Part shown: in pieces, positions 42,484 to 55,212 of the stretch
Layout of the letters: each line of letters starts with the position of its first letter
Numbering within the stretch: the stretch's first letter is position 1
Source of the DNA: Blastomyces gilchristii SLH14081
Taxonomy: Eukaryota > Ascomycota > Eurotiomycetes > Onygenales > Ajellomycetaceae
DNA: 64,000 bases
Assembly (NCBI RefSeq): GCF_000003855.2
Contig: NW_003101679.1
Coordinates: 4,115,393-4,179,392, forward strand
Direction of reading: 5' to 3'
Position numbers and translations under genes: made by a program
The notes under the pieces: generated by a model
What the model saw: the letters and a program-made list of their open reading frames with translations, nothing else
The model's database searches: none
Told to the model about the DNA's origin: nothing

Positions 42484-44190
42484 GCCGAAAATCTTACCAG
42501 TCATGTTCTATCCCCTGCGCATGAACGTCATCCGCTCTCGAAATAGTGATGCGATATGAGCACTGTACGCTCCACAATTCGATTCGTCCGCAATTGCAGG
42601 CCGGAACCTCTAGGCGCGACGGGAACACGTGTATTATTAGAATTATCTAGAAGTGACCCAAATGCCTTCAAAATCTTCCTTGGAGCACGGTTTACCGCTT
42701 TCCTGTTACCTCGCCCCGGGCTCGCTGGGAAATATCCACACCCACGCTCAATGCAAGACAGTCCAGCGATACCGAACAACTCCCCCGCGAGCTCAATGGG
42801 CATCAAAAGTGGCCTCGCATTATCTGCTCCTCCCCATGTTGCCAAATATATTGAATTAGATGGAATTGTATATCTTATTCATTCAGTGATTGTAGCGAAA
42901 TTAGCCTATCGAATTTTGTTCATCTTTGGATACGACCCCCTCTTTTCGTATAGGATTTCGTTCCCATGCTCCTTACGGAGCAGTTTGACTCGAGAAACGG
43001 AGGGATAAAAACAAAGGGTAAAAGGCAATGCATGATATTGAGAATCTGGCTGGTCCAGTTTTAAATAAGTGAGATTGTTCGCCAAAGGGAAAAAAGATGG
43101 AGGCCTTTATCTCTTTTTGCGACAACTCACAGTCTGGGCCCAAAAGGAGCAGCGGAAGCCAAGAGTCCATCCACCTATGCAGTTTTGGTGCGATCTGAAG
43201 ATGTCTGACCGTCACCTCGCGATGTTGATGGATCTGGCCGCGGGTTGAGTGGGTAACGTCCAACGTATGGGAGGGATCATGAGGATCAGTTTCTCGTCTC
43301 GCTGCCCAGAAACTGCTCGTTTCCACTTTGTTGATATTGATTAATAACGCCCCAATCACCCCGTCGGGGTCCATTTGCAGGCATCCATTCCGCGTGGCTC
43401 GGTAGGGCTGGTGCACAAAACTGGGCAAGATGAAGGCGAACGAACTTTCAGGACCTTGCCATGCATGGGACACTGGTTTGTGCATTTTCTAGGATGCCCG
43501 CTTAAACGCCGAAGAAACATAATTGGTGAATTTGTCCGTCATTATTCATCATCCCTTTAACGCTTCATTCTAGAGAGATGCGAGATCAGCATACATTTTA
43601 TCTCTTCTGGTCCACTTAGCAAGGCCCCAAAGGCCGCTGATAGTGTAGTTCACTGATTTTCAGTACGTAAAAAGTATACAGTTTAGGACTGGAGTTCCCC
43701 TCTGCCCAAGTGCCATGGCTAAACTGCCGAAACTATAATGGCCACTCTCACTAAGCTGGATAGTTACACATTGCGAAGACATCCAGGAATATCAATGGCA
43801 AGCCGACCCTATCTCCCATTCCCCGTATTCTGCAGCCGCGTGGTGAATTGGAATTTGTCACAAAGGGCGCACTAGAACGGGCATCAACCTCTTATCACAA
43901 GTTCTCGGGCCTAGGGACATGTTGGTCTTTAAAAATGATACCGGAGCGAACCCGTGTTACCCGAAACATTTGCTTGGTGCTAACAGCTGAAGCGGCGCGT
44001 TTCCACTGATAATCTTGTCGGTTTGCCGCTGCCAGTTTGGGATCAGGATGCTCTGGAGGCCCATCAAGTTGCGGGGGATTGCGGCGATAGGGTTGCTATA
44101 AAATCATGGTAGCGACCCCAAGATACGTGGTGGTTCATAATTACGGCATTAATTATGCTGTGATTTTGGGAGCAATAGTACTTATCAATC
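42484..44190. other. Intergenic region, nothing supported
   Basis: Open frames of 150 and 170 codons on opposite strands (42556-43008, 42973-43485) have no recognisable domain and overlap at their ends. The interval likely holds the 3' flank of PEX7 and the promoter of the MFS exporter. Confidence 0.45.
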
Positions 44191-46221
44191 ATGATGGCTG
44201 ATGCGGAAAGGACCGTTGGAACAGGGGAAATATATGTGCCAATGGGTATGTGTCTTCTTTTCAAATATAGATCCCTTTAAAATATCTTCAGAAAATCTGA
44301 CATCGGCGCAGAGACGGAAATGGTACCGCCGAATCTATCGAATGACTCCCTATCACAGAGCGGGGGTGGCTCCCCTATAGATGGCACCATGGATTATGCA
44401 CTCTCTGCTTACAGATTCCGTCGAGTTGCGTCGAAAACGATCATGTCATTCCATTCTATGGATCCAGCAAACCCATTCAACTGGAGCAAAGTAAGTTACT
44501 GTACACTGGTGTTCGGCAGCGTTACGTCGGTTAGGAGGAGGTATACAACGTGGGACAGCGGTTAACGAGATCACTCAGAACGAGAAGAGATTCGTTTTTG
44601 CTGGGGGAATGGCTACTGTCCTGAATAGTACTCTCTGTTCTTCTCTTCCCAGCGGTGCGATGCCATATATTGCCAAGGAGTTCAACATAACAAGCCAGGA
44701 GCAACTCGTTCTCCCCATATCCTTATTTCTTGTTGGCTATGTCTTTGGCCCAATCGTTTGTGGACCCATGTCAGAATCTTACGGAAGGAAAACTGTGATG
44801 GTAATCCCATTCTTCTTCTTTATGGTTTTCACATTGGGCTGTGCGCTATGTCAAAATTGGGCGTCTCTGTTGGTGTTCAGATTGATTTTGGGTGCTGCGG
44901 CATCTGCCCCTCTTGCTATTGTTGGTGGCCTATTTGCCGATATCCACAACGATCCAAGAGAGCGGGGTCAGGTCATGGCGTACTTTATGGCTGTACGTAT
45001 TGTGTAGCGCATGTTATTTTTTTAGGTGGTGGTGGTGCCTGCTAACCTTTCTCCTAGGTGACTACCGTTGGTCCGCTTGTCGGCCCCTGGCTGTCCGGTT
45101 TTACAGCTCCAATAAGTTGGAGATGGCCGTTTTGGATAGCACTTATGATCGCAGGTGTTTCTGCTCCACTGTGCTTTTTTATGCCTGAAACATACGCCCC
45201 TATTCTCCTGAAGCGGAGAGCTCGAGCTTTACGCAAGAGCACAGGCAACCCCCATATTGTCGCCCCTCTTGATATCCAGAAGCAAGGGATAAAGGTTATA
45301 CTCACCGTCACGCTAACCCGTCCACTTCGTATGATGTTTCAGGAGTCAATCGTACTTTTTACTTGCTTATATCTGGCAATAGTCTATGCTATATTTTTCA
45401 TCTACTTTCAAGCATATCCAGTTATCTTTCAAGGTATGGAAAGTCTCACCTCCGTTCCGAAACTTCGCGAATTCTTTGTCTAACTCGTGGATCATAGGTA
45501 TATATGGCATGAGTACTGGTGTTAGCGGACTAATGTATCTACCTAGTAAGTTGCATTAATTTTCCAAGCCCATTCGAGTCTTCACTAACACATTGCTCCT
45601 TCAGTCGCCCTTGGTGCAGTTCTATCTTGTGCGGTGTTTAACTGGTGGGATTCCTATCTCTACAAGGCCAAGTTTAGGGGCAAAAGTTGGGCAAATATTG
45701 AGGAGTATAGACGTCTCCCGCTTGCCTGTATTGGTGGGCCGCTATATGTCATTGCTTTATTCTGGCTGGGCTGGACAGCCACACCCAACATCCACTGGGC
45801 GGTCCCCATGTTATCCGGGATACCATTTGGGGCAGGCTACTTGCTAATTTTCATGGCAATGCTAAACTACCTAGTCGATGCGTATGAGACGTTTTCAGCA
45901 AGTGCTCAGTCCGCAGCCAGTTGCTGCCGCAGCATCTTTGCGGTTTGCCTCCCCATTTCCACAACCCCAATGTTCAACCGCTTGAGCGTAAGTTGGGCAT
46001 GCAGCATGCTGGGATTCTTCAGCCTAGCGATGTCGTTTATTCCATTCGCATTCATCCGGTATGGTGAGCACATCAGACGGAATAGCAAATTCTGTCAATA
46101 CCTGCATGAGCAGAAAGAAGCTGAGCGGATCGCCGAACAGGAGGAGGACAGGATGCATCATAGGACTGGAGTCGGTAGAGATGTTGAAAAAGCCCGGGCC
46201 ATCGCTGCCCCTATACCATGA
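44191..46221 (+). CDS. MFS multidrug/polyamine-type exporter (DHA1 family)
   Basis: Six exons (44191-44245, 44312-44490, 44579-44992, 45058-45433, 45498-45545, 45605-46221) give 562 residues. The first short exon (ATG 44191, ending CCAATGG) is inferred from a GTATGT donor and a CTGAC/GCAG acceptor that keep frame; the ATG at 44320 is the alternative start. The N-terminus has the DHA1 signature MDPANPFNWSK before helix 1. The loop between helices 2 and 3 reads GPMSESYGRKTVMVIPF, and motif C is GPLVGPWLSGF. Twelve membrane segments are expected, with a charged Glu/Arg-rich C-terminal tail. Relatives such as FLR1 and TPO-type pumps export drugs or polyamines at the plasma membrane by proton antiport. 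The substrate is unknown. Confidence 0.85.
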
Positions 46222-46498
46222 GATAGGAATTTTGCCCGGAGAACACACGCACTCTTCATGACCTTCTAACCCGTGAAATAGGCCATCCTGGAATGTAAGC
46301 GGTCATGGGAAGCGTAATCAGGGATGGACACATCAAGGCAGGGCCAGTATCCCCGATTTTTAACCAATTAACGACACGAATAGCTCTCTAAAACATTAAC
46401 TATCGCCTAATGTGCTCGAATACTCGCTCCCCGTCCGCACTTTATCCCCGTTTGATATCTATCTGGCGCCACAACCACAGGACGGAGTGATGCATTTA

Positions 46499-46516
46499 AT
46501 TTCTTTCTTTCTTTCT

Positions 46517-46555
<39 letters not shown>

Positions 46556-46568
46556 AAGAAAGAAAGAA
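46499..46568 (+). repeat. (TTTC)n-A33-(GAAA)n simple repeat
   Basis: A TTTC run ending at 46520 is followed by 33 A residues (46521-46553) and then GAAA units. The TTTC and GAAA arms are complementary and could form a hairpin around the A run. A-rich purine sequence continues to about 46608. Confidence 0.9.
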
Positions 46569-48795
46569 AAAAGAAAAAGAAAAAGAAAAGGAGAAAAAAA
46601 AAAAAAATTCAAAAACTTTTCAAAAACTTTTTTTCGGCTTTTTCTTTACGGGATGCATGAAATTGGCGACTTGAACCTAGCATTACATTTATTTCTACCG
46701 GTCATGATAAAAGCAGGCGAGGAAACTACAATCTCGGGGTTTCCAAAATTCTCTCTTCCGTTCGTTTCTCCCTTACTAGGAGGACAAGGAGAACAGGTTT
46801 TCAAAAATAGAATATACACATTAGATAGTAATAAAACAAAAAGATGTCAATTGTGTCCACTAGTGAGTGAAATGTAAAAAATTTTAATAAGTGAGCATAT
46901 GAAGTCTTCCCAAGATTATTGATTCCCATCCCAAAGCAGCAATGCAATCAAATAGGGGCTTGAATTATAGTATGCCATCAGTGGTGTGGTTTAGGGCTTC
47001 AGTATCTGAATGTCCAACTGACCTGACCTTCAAACAATTCCCACGACGTATATATGAGAAAAATGTATCAAGTTGCTAACTACCTCTGTAGGTTGACCAA
47101 AGTTTCTCGGTCTGTTTACTCTTCGATTCTAGCTGCTGCACTCCCATGATATCTCTCATTCCCTTTTTGGAAGGGAATCAAATCGAACGGCACCACAGTA
47201 GCTTACCATCTGACAAGCATTCAGGAAGCTGGCCTGCTAGCTGGGTTGGCACTTAAGTCAAAATGTTAATGGTGCGGGGCTTCTCATCCCAGATCCTATA
47301 GATGCAAGCAGGCCTGTCACACGGGACAGAGTCGGTCAATAACAGCCGGGAGACAGAATTGATATCCTATACAATTACGATGACTAGGTCTGAATATCGA
47401 ACGGGGAACATCGAAAGAGCACTCACTACAATACAAACGGGATTTGCTTCCCTTCAAGAGCTCGGGGGTCTGAGCTGTAGGCCTCGTGATTCTTGAACCA
47501 TGCAAACTTTTGGGATGTGTAAATCGCTTACCATTCATGATTCATGCCAGTTTCCGAACCGATGGTTGACCGTCATTGGCTCTAATACTGGGAACTACGA
47601 TATTGAACGCCATCGGTTCGGCGAGAGTGGAGGAGGGGATCGATCAACGCCCCTTCGCAATGATAGAGTTTTGAAGTAATTAACTTGCTACTTCCCATCC
47701 CGAGATGATCGGGAAGATGGACAAAGAACTATGAACGTACGAACGTCATATGATAATACGAAAAATACTACGTTCTGCAACCACCAGCCGCTTTTTCGTC
47801 TCAGCTATCGTGTCTTGCACCAGACCAGATGTGCCGAAGGACGCCAACTCAAGGAAGCGCGGTTGCGCAAAAACGAAAAGATCTGGACCCGGATCCTAGC
47901 GAATAAGAATGGCACGCTGTTGCAATACCTGTTGACTGCCCCGCCTCCCGCCCTCCCGCCAGTGCTGCTTGTGAAGTGGTTGTCGAGTGTTCACTAATGG
48001 AATCGCAGTTCCATACTTTTGCCCGGGACCGAGAACCAACGCAGGAAAAGGGGTAGCTCCTCAGAGGGCTTACTTCGAGACCGAAACAACCTCTTTCTAC
48101 GGAGTACATACATGTACATACATACATTAACAGTGGTCTTAATTACATTGCAGAGGGCATGGCACATCGCGACGACACTGTGATGCGCAAGAATAAGTAT
48201 TTGCTATGGAGAAAACTCGAGGGCGGGGTTTCAGCAATGTGTATCAAACGATCACCCGCAAGAGACAAGGATCATCCCATCCGGAGAAACAGATACTGTG
48301 CATCCATAATCTGTTAACCAACATATTCACAAATCCCCTCCTAGGCCGTCAATTTCAGTGGACGCCCCCTTTTACCCCTCTTCTAGCTCCCACATAAGCC
48401 CCAGTCAGGTTTCTCCAACAGCGCATCCCGTAAAAGGAGGGGAAGAGCCAGGGATTAAAGGTCTGGCCAGTTCAAAACCCTAGCCAGATTTGCTGCAAGT
48501 ATAGTTAGTTATTCTTCCCCTTGAAATCACGCAAGCTGGGGGGGATTTGGTGCTGTTCGTGAAGGTAGTTATTCAACTGGCATGAGCCTCTCATATTCAA
48601 TCCGCGATCACAAAACCTCTTCCATCTGCCAGTAAAACGAGACGGTAGCATTGCATACGAACGTACGGAGTAGTCTAATAATACAGCCACGCATGGCAAT
48701 GTATTTTCTAGCGGCGTGGCCAGTGGTCCAGATATGAATAATACACGCATGCGTATTCATGTGGATATGATATCATTCATGTTTTTTCCTTTGCA

Positions 48796-48827
48796 TTGCT
48801 TTTCTTTTCTTTTCTTTTCTTTTCTTT
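48796..48827 (+). repeat. (TTTTC)n microsatellite
   Basis: A short tandem array of about five TTTTC units directly visible in the gene-poor stretch. Confidence 0.85.
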
Positions 48828-51484
48828 CTATATTTTCCCCCCTTCTTCAAATTGTAAGATATTTCGATTTTTGATTTCGGATTTCGGATCTCGGACGCTT
48901 GAAGTTTGAGAAACGAAATGCCTAGAAAGCTTGAGTAACTTATGTTTGATTTATGCATGGTTTGAGGCCTGTAGGGGGTGCACCGACAACACCGACCGAT
49001 TGGCGAAGCTGATGCTCGCGAAAACGGTGATTTCTTGATATCCGACATTTGGGAGGTAGAGGTGTTTTGACTCTATATCTTTGTATTAAGGGCGACGCTT
49101 AATAGTTAGATATGAAATAATGAAAGGGGAACCGGACTGGCGAACCAACGGCTAGAAGATGAATACCTAGGGCTGAGCCCTGAAGTGTCGCCATCATTGC
49201 CCTGACCTAGCTTTGAACGCTATTTTATCCTTCTCAAGCTCAATCCTGGGTTCTGATTTTATGTTTGTGATGGACTTATGTGATAGACAAGGATGACGGG
49301 CTGAAGAACAGGTCCAGAGATGAGTAATTGAGTGATATTCAACTAGTTTTATTACTTCTAGCCCGCGGGTCTTGATTGCGTTGACAGAGTAATCAGTACT
49401 TCTCTCATGCATCAGTTTTCTTCTCAGTCCCATTCTGAAAAAGACTGTCTTTTCTTTTAATTATTCAAAGCTTGCGTATGGCTGTATTTCAGATCCTATA
49501 TTGAAGAAATTTAACAACTCGTTTGTTTCATTTTCAAGTTTTCTGTTTAACTTGGTCAAATTCTGCTTACTTTTTTATTACTCAGCTAGGATATAAAATC
49601 TTTTCCATGCCCACCCCTGTCAGCGGCAAGGTTGTGAAGAAGGGAAAAACTGGGTTGCTGAAATTCGGAGTAACTTAGATAAGACTAGGTGTCTGTTAAC
49701 ATTTAATATCTAAAAAACCTAAGCAGGTTAGACGGAAGTAAAGCCAAGTATTTGGAAGGGAAAGGGGAGGAAAGCAAAAGGAGTGAAAAGGCGTTCCAGA
49801 TTTCAAAAATTAAATTTTCTAAGGGACTTCAAAATGTAGCCAGCCAACAAGAGGAGGATATCGAGTTGAGGGTCTGGAGGCATGGTCGTGCGTGGTCGTG
49901 CGTGGTGGGATCGCATGGTAGTCTTGGCAGGGGGGAAGTGGACGTTTCTACCAGCCTTGATTCCTTCCCATATCATATCAACTCTCGAATCCTGATCCGG
50001 AGCAAAGAGAGGAGTTGGTCGCCTTGCCATTATCATTATTGTTGTTGTCAATCGGGCTTGCTCCTGTGTGCCCTATGCCTTAACACGTAAATTTTGCAAT
50101 CGGAGCAAGCGTTGCGTGATTTCCGGAACGGGGAGTGTTCTCGCCCTCCCTAGGTAATTATTTACCACGTTGCTCATGGGAAAGTTATAGCGTACAATGA
50201 ACCTCGACGGTATATGCGAACGGTAAACCTTGTATATATAATTGGAAACTAGTGGACAAGAGTTTTCTTCCAAGGTTCCTTTTCATTATTACTTTTGGTG
50301 CAACCTGCAGGGGAAAAACAATAAATGATGCGGATGCGTACGGAGTACATTATTACATGTCCCTGGGTAGGTCCCTGGCCTTTCTGCATGGACAACTTTT
50401 TCCTCACCGCATCTAGCCACCTGTAGGATGAAGCTTTCAGGGATCCATGGATGACTTTTGTTCGGACCTTTTCCCCGGAATGCGTCCAAACAAAGGAAAC
50501 GGGAACGCATCAGAATGACCATCAATATTATTTATTGACTTTGACGATTTGGGAAGAACGGGCATCTCATCTTGGGGTCTGGTCTGTAAATATATATTCA
50601 TCCATCCAGCCAGCCATTTATAACCAGCAGTCGTTGATGATCCATTATTGTTAATTATTGTTGTTTCCTTTGTCCGGGTGGAGCAATTCGACCAACAAGG
50701 ATTAGATTCATGAAGCACAGGAAGCTATAAGCACGAAGCTTCGAAGGTCATTGAACTCGTCCGGAAAGGTGTTTGTTCCCTTCTCTTTTTCGCTTCTTTG
50801 ATGTTTCATTCTGTGCATCTGCTCTTGTCGCAAAGCGCAAACAATAGTTAAGCAACAAGGGCTGTTCCTTGAAACCCAGACAAGGTGTGAGGAAGCTATA
50901 ACGCCGAATAGGGATAGTCATTGTTTTTTTGGGTTTTCATTGTCTTTTTCACTGCCCGAGAAATGCGAGGGAGAATGTGAGCTGTATATAGTGTCTCTGA
51001 GCATCAAATGACGAAATTTCACAGTTTGTGACAATATTGTTGATTTTTACAAGGCTGGAAAGGTAAACCGGTCAGGCAACTGTTTAAATATCAAACCCGA
51101 AGGATTGGCAGGAAATTTAAGGAAAAGTGCAGGCATCCATCCGTCTGAAACTCTTTCTTTGCTCGCTCAGCTTTTGGTTACCATTCTTCGAGTCTCGGCC
51201 ATTCGTGTCGGAGACTTCGTCTTGCTGACATTAGCCTTAGCCCTAGTTAACGGTCAAGTTCTGAGGCACCGCATTTCCCATAAGATGATAGTTAGATGTA
51301 CGCCATTAGTGTTAACGCACAGCCGCCCTGCAGGTTGGCTGGGGCTCGTGGCAGTGAGTTGCATATTTAGATCTTTAGAAATCTCCAAATGTCTCAACTT
51401 CGAACACTTTCAGCCGAAGACGTTGGGTTGGGACATTAATAAGTTGTCGCCCACAAAGCAGACAACAATTAGGAAACAGATAGG

Positions 51485-51520
<36 letters not shown>
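51485..51520 (+). repeat. Homopolymer A36
   Basis: Thirty-six consecutive A residues; they generate false poly-lysine and poly-phenylalanine frames on the two strands. Confidence 0.95.
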
Positions 51521-51522
<2 letters not shown>

Positions 51523-53348
51523 TCAATTAGCGGGGTTAAAGTTTGTCGATGACAATGCGTCAATTCCTTGGGAATGTAGATAAATGGCGTTGGATGATTT
51601 TTTCTACGATCACCAGTGGAAGACGAAGATCGACACAGCCCTAACAACCACGGGACTCTACGCGCAGAACTGAGACAAGGACGACAGTTGTTGGGGCTAT
51701 GGCAGGGCAGGGCTTTTCGAGGGGCTGGTTGTCGAACCCAGTGCCTTCGCAGGCCTCTTGAGTCTTGCTTGCGTTCGACTAACTGTTATCATGCCAGGGA
51801 ACTGTGCCACAGTGTTTACGAGCGCAAGCCAAGTCGTTGCAACGAGAGCAACGGTTACAGGGGAGACTGCAAAACCTGAGCAGAGACCGAGAAACAAGCA
51901 GAAATCAAAACATAATCACATAGTTGTTGGTTTCTCATGGTTTGATTTATGCCTCTTCACATTTCTCAATCAGAGGCAGAGGAGACTCTACTACAAAACA
52001 ATGCAGAGGAATTCAGCCAAGCAATGAAAAACAATATTCTGTTACAAACTGCCAAGGCCCCACTTCCTGCTGAAGAGCCCCGAAAATTTGGCTAATGGAT
52101 CGGCGCGTGTGGGTAAGATTTGGCCTAAACTTAGTTAAATTTAGTTAAAGAATCGCCTAGATCCAGCCCCCAATTAGGCCTAGAAGTGTTGGGGGGGGCG
52201 TTTGGTTAAGCTGGGATCTGATTGGGGAAGGGAGAGAAGACTGGAGGAACAGCGTGCCAGATTAGGGCAATATGCCGGACTCGGAGTTGGATTGGAGGGC
52301 AAGCTGAAGATTTGTGGCATATTACTATGTATTATTACCTTATCGCTCTCTGCTTGTCTGCAGGAATTTGTGATTCTTTTCACCCATGAATTCTTCTCAT
52401 TGAGCATAAGGGCAAAAGGGGAGAAAAGGATAGGGAACAGGAGACAAAGCTCTGGTCCTCCAGCCCCAGATTTACCCCATCGCTGGAAGCGGGACCTAGA
52501 TAATAATCGGGAAAACTGTCCAGATCCGTGGTTATACAGGCGGAGGATCGTTTAATCTCTTTGTTTGTTTGTGCTGGTTGTCGTTGCTTTTCCTTTCTTT
52601 CTCTTCGTTTGGGTAGTTAACCTATGTACGGAGTACTACTATGTAACCCTCTCCCCAACTCCCTTCCTCTGCTCTAAAGATCTCCACCTTTCATCGGAAC
52701 CAACGCTCGCTTTCATTCTTGGATACAAAGGGACTATCTCTTGTTCCCTTTTAACCCTCCTTTTCCAGCCTAATTGACCCCCCCCAGCCCTCGTTTTCCA
52801 GCCCCTCCTGGCCCCGCCTCGTTCAACAGTCTCAAACAAACAGACCAATTGCGCTACGGTCGGGAAACGATTCCACTCCGCCACCAACCAACCAGTTTTT
52901 CTGTCTTGTTGGAGTCCCGATTGAACTGATTGCCTGACCGGGTATTTGCTTTGCCCAGAGCCTCGTTGTGCGCTCTGATTTCTTGACCCTCGCCGCATTT
53001 TTCCTGTGTTTGCTGTTTCGTATCTCCAGTTCCAACCACAAAACTCTTTCTTCGCAATTTTCTCCCTACTTCTCGTCCGCACCAGTTGTTCAAATAAGTA
53101 ATCAGGTGCTAAAGTAACAGTCGCATCTGCCCAGCGAGATCGTTTTGGTGTTCTGGTTTGCGCTGGCATACATCTGACTCGTACCTGTCAGCCTAGAGCT
53201 CAGTGTCAGCAACCAGATCAACATATCATCCAACCACTTTTGGCAGCTTATCATCTCTCCTTTTCCTGACTTTATATCATTTCTTCTTTTCCTCTCTATT
53301 GCCGTGCTCGTTTTCTCCCCCTCCTCGATGCAGTGACCCTTTGCCGCA

Positions 53349-54408
53349 ATGGGCTCCCCTCGTTATTCGGAGCTAGGACTGTCCTTGGGAATCCTCGAGG
53401 AGGACCTACGTTGGTACTGGAAGTTATTAGCAAGCATCTCAGCTTGGCTTCTTCTCGCTGGGTATGTTGAAATTAATGACATATTTGTCCATGAATATTC
53501 AAACGACTGAGCTGATTAATATCTTGATCCTCTTCTCTAGATTTGTTGTTTTCCCTCTTGCGATCGATAACAATGCGGACGATATGCGCGGCGGCCAGTT
53601 TGCTTTGGCCGCTACCGGCACAGCCCTCGTCGGCGTTGGCTACCTGGTGTGCGTTGGTTTCTGTTTGCGATGGAGGAAGAAGCATTATTTGGTCGACTTC
53701 ATTTTCATGTATGCCAATTATAATCCCACTCTCCCGTTACCTACCATCATGAGAGTCCGGCTCAAAACCCGGAAACTTTCGTCGCAAGCCATGGTCCTGT
53801 ACATGTACTGTACATTACATACTGACGTGCAAAACCCACTCCCCCACAGACCGTGCTTCGGATCGAGCCTTATAGGCGTCTTTAACGTAGCCTTGAATAT
53901 TTTAGTAAGGCGGCTAACACCCCTCACCGCCCTCTCTATCGCAGTCATAACCATTTCCACCGTTTCTACTGCTGCATTTGGAGCTGCGGCTATTTACAAC
54001 TCTCATAATGTTGTTTTCGTACCGCGACGTTACGCCTTCCGGCGGGGACGGAACGGGGAGGTTTCTGTCGATGACGCAGAACTGCAACGAAGACAGCTTC
54101 TGCGACTTTATTTACAGCAAGATGCAGACCGGGCACCCAGTCCTGAGGTCACTCAGAGCACCTTCCGCATCGATCTCCCTGATCCGGGCTTAGATGGAGA
54201 CGAAGAATTAACAGTCAAACCGCCAAGATCACCCTACGAACGCCCTCTACCACCCTCTCCACCACCTGGTTATGCCCCAGGCAGGATAAGTAATCGATCA
54301 TTACCACATAATGGGAGTATTCGAAAAGGCACACCTGGAAGAACGCGACCCCATCGACATGAACCGAGAGAAATGAGACGATCCATTGTCGAACTAGGCG
54401 ATCTATAA
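53349..54408 (+). CDS. Four-helix integral membrane protein (unrecognised)
   Basis: Exons 53349-53461, 53541-53708 and 53850-54408 give 279 residues starting MGSPRYSELGLSLG. Intron 1 (53462-53540, GTATGT to CTAG) joins LLLAG to FVVFPLAID. Intron 2 (53709-53849) has a GTATGC donor, CTGAC branch and CCACAG end, and joins DFIFI to PCFGSSLIGVFNVALNI. It is 141 nt with no stop, so retention would add 47 residues in frame. Four membrane segments are visible: WKLLASISAWLLLAGFVVF, LAATGTALVGVGYLVCVGF, SSLIGVFNVALNIL and ALSIAVITISTVSTAAFGAA. The C-terminal 120 residues are Pro/Arg-rich (PPRSPYERPLPPSPPPGY) and probably cytosolic. I recognise no named family. Confidence 0.8.
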
Positions 54409-54702
54409 CCATTTGTCTATCCCATATATCGATATAAACATACCTATATATCATCCACGACAGAAACCAGATGGCTTTGGAAAACATTCAAAGTTACGTC
54501 CGTTTTTCAGGGGTAGATGCCCTTCATTTTTCGAGTTTCTGTACCATGATGTCTTTCATTTCTTTTTTTTTTTTTTTGAAGTCGGTTTTGCAGAGCGGTT
54601 TTAGCGATATCCCGGTAGGCGTACGTTTCCAATTTCACGTTACTTTTTATATATCTCTCTTTTCTCTATTCTTCCATTCTTTGATTTTTGTTTCTATCTC
54701 TT

Positions 54703-54764
54703 TATTTTATTTTATTTTATTGTTTATTTTTTATTTTTTATTTTTTATTTTTTATTTTTTTTGA
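54703..54764 (+). repeat. T-rich (TTTTA)/(TTTTTTA) tandem repeat
   Basis: Tandem TTTTA units change to TTTTTTA units at about 54725 and end in a T run. The array lies about 300 bases downstream of the membrane-protein gene. Confidence 0.85.
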
Positions 54765-55212
54765 ATTTGTATAACTTTTAACGCGATTCCATGTCGTTCG
54801 GATTCCTGAACGATTTCTTATTCAGACCCTACGCTACTACTATTATCCTATCCCCCTCACTTCTTTTCGTTGTCTTGATGATTGGCTAGCCCAAATCTTT
54901 CTATTTCACGAGCGGCAAAACGGGGTGAGCATATGTTATGAAGGAAAGATACAATCATGAGATAATAATCAATGCGACAACGTCAATATAACGTCATTGA
55001 CTAAACAGATTACTTCACATATGATGGAAATATATAACGGACGAGGCCCGTCCCCCTATCATATATTTGCCGATCGATTATCATGAAATGCTGCTCATCC
55101 TCATCCATACCCTTTCCCTAACATCAGAGAATGGGAAGGGGAAAATCAGCACAAAAGGAACAATCATGATCAGAGCAAGAGCAACAGATCCCTGGGCATA
55201 CATACTACTGCC

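Larger units (their letters stand above)
46609..53348. other. Long gene-poor stretch
   Basis: About 6.7 kb without a supported gene. It holds several simple repeats, four TACGGAGTA motifs (48098, 48664, 50339, 52627) and many short unrelated frames. A cysteine-rich frame at 51616-51879 is the only one that drew attention. The last 700 bases are pyrimidine-rich and probably the promoter and leader of the following gene. No transposase, tRNA or known domain was seen. Confidence 0.45.

Noticed and set aside
48098..48127. Telomere-like or CRISPR-like repeat
   Set aside because: It is a short ACAT/TGTA microsatellite; no spacers and no telomeric TTAGGG units are present.
51105..51530. 141-codon frame ending in poly-lysine
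   Set aside because: Its end is produced by the A36 run and the rest shows no domain.
52639..53169. 176-codon minus frame rich in Arg and Gly
   Set aside because: It is the complement of a pyrimidine-rich promoter/leader for the membrane-protein gene; no domain.
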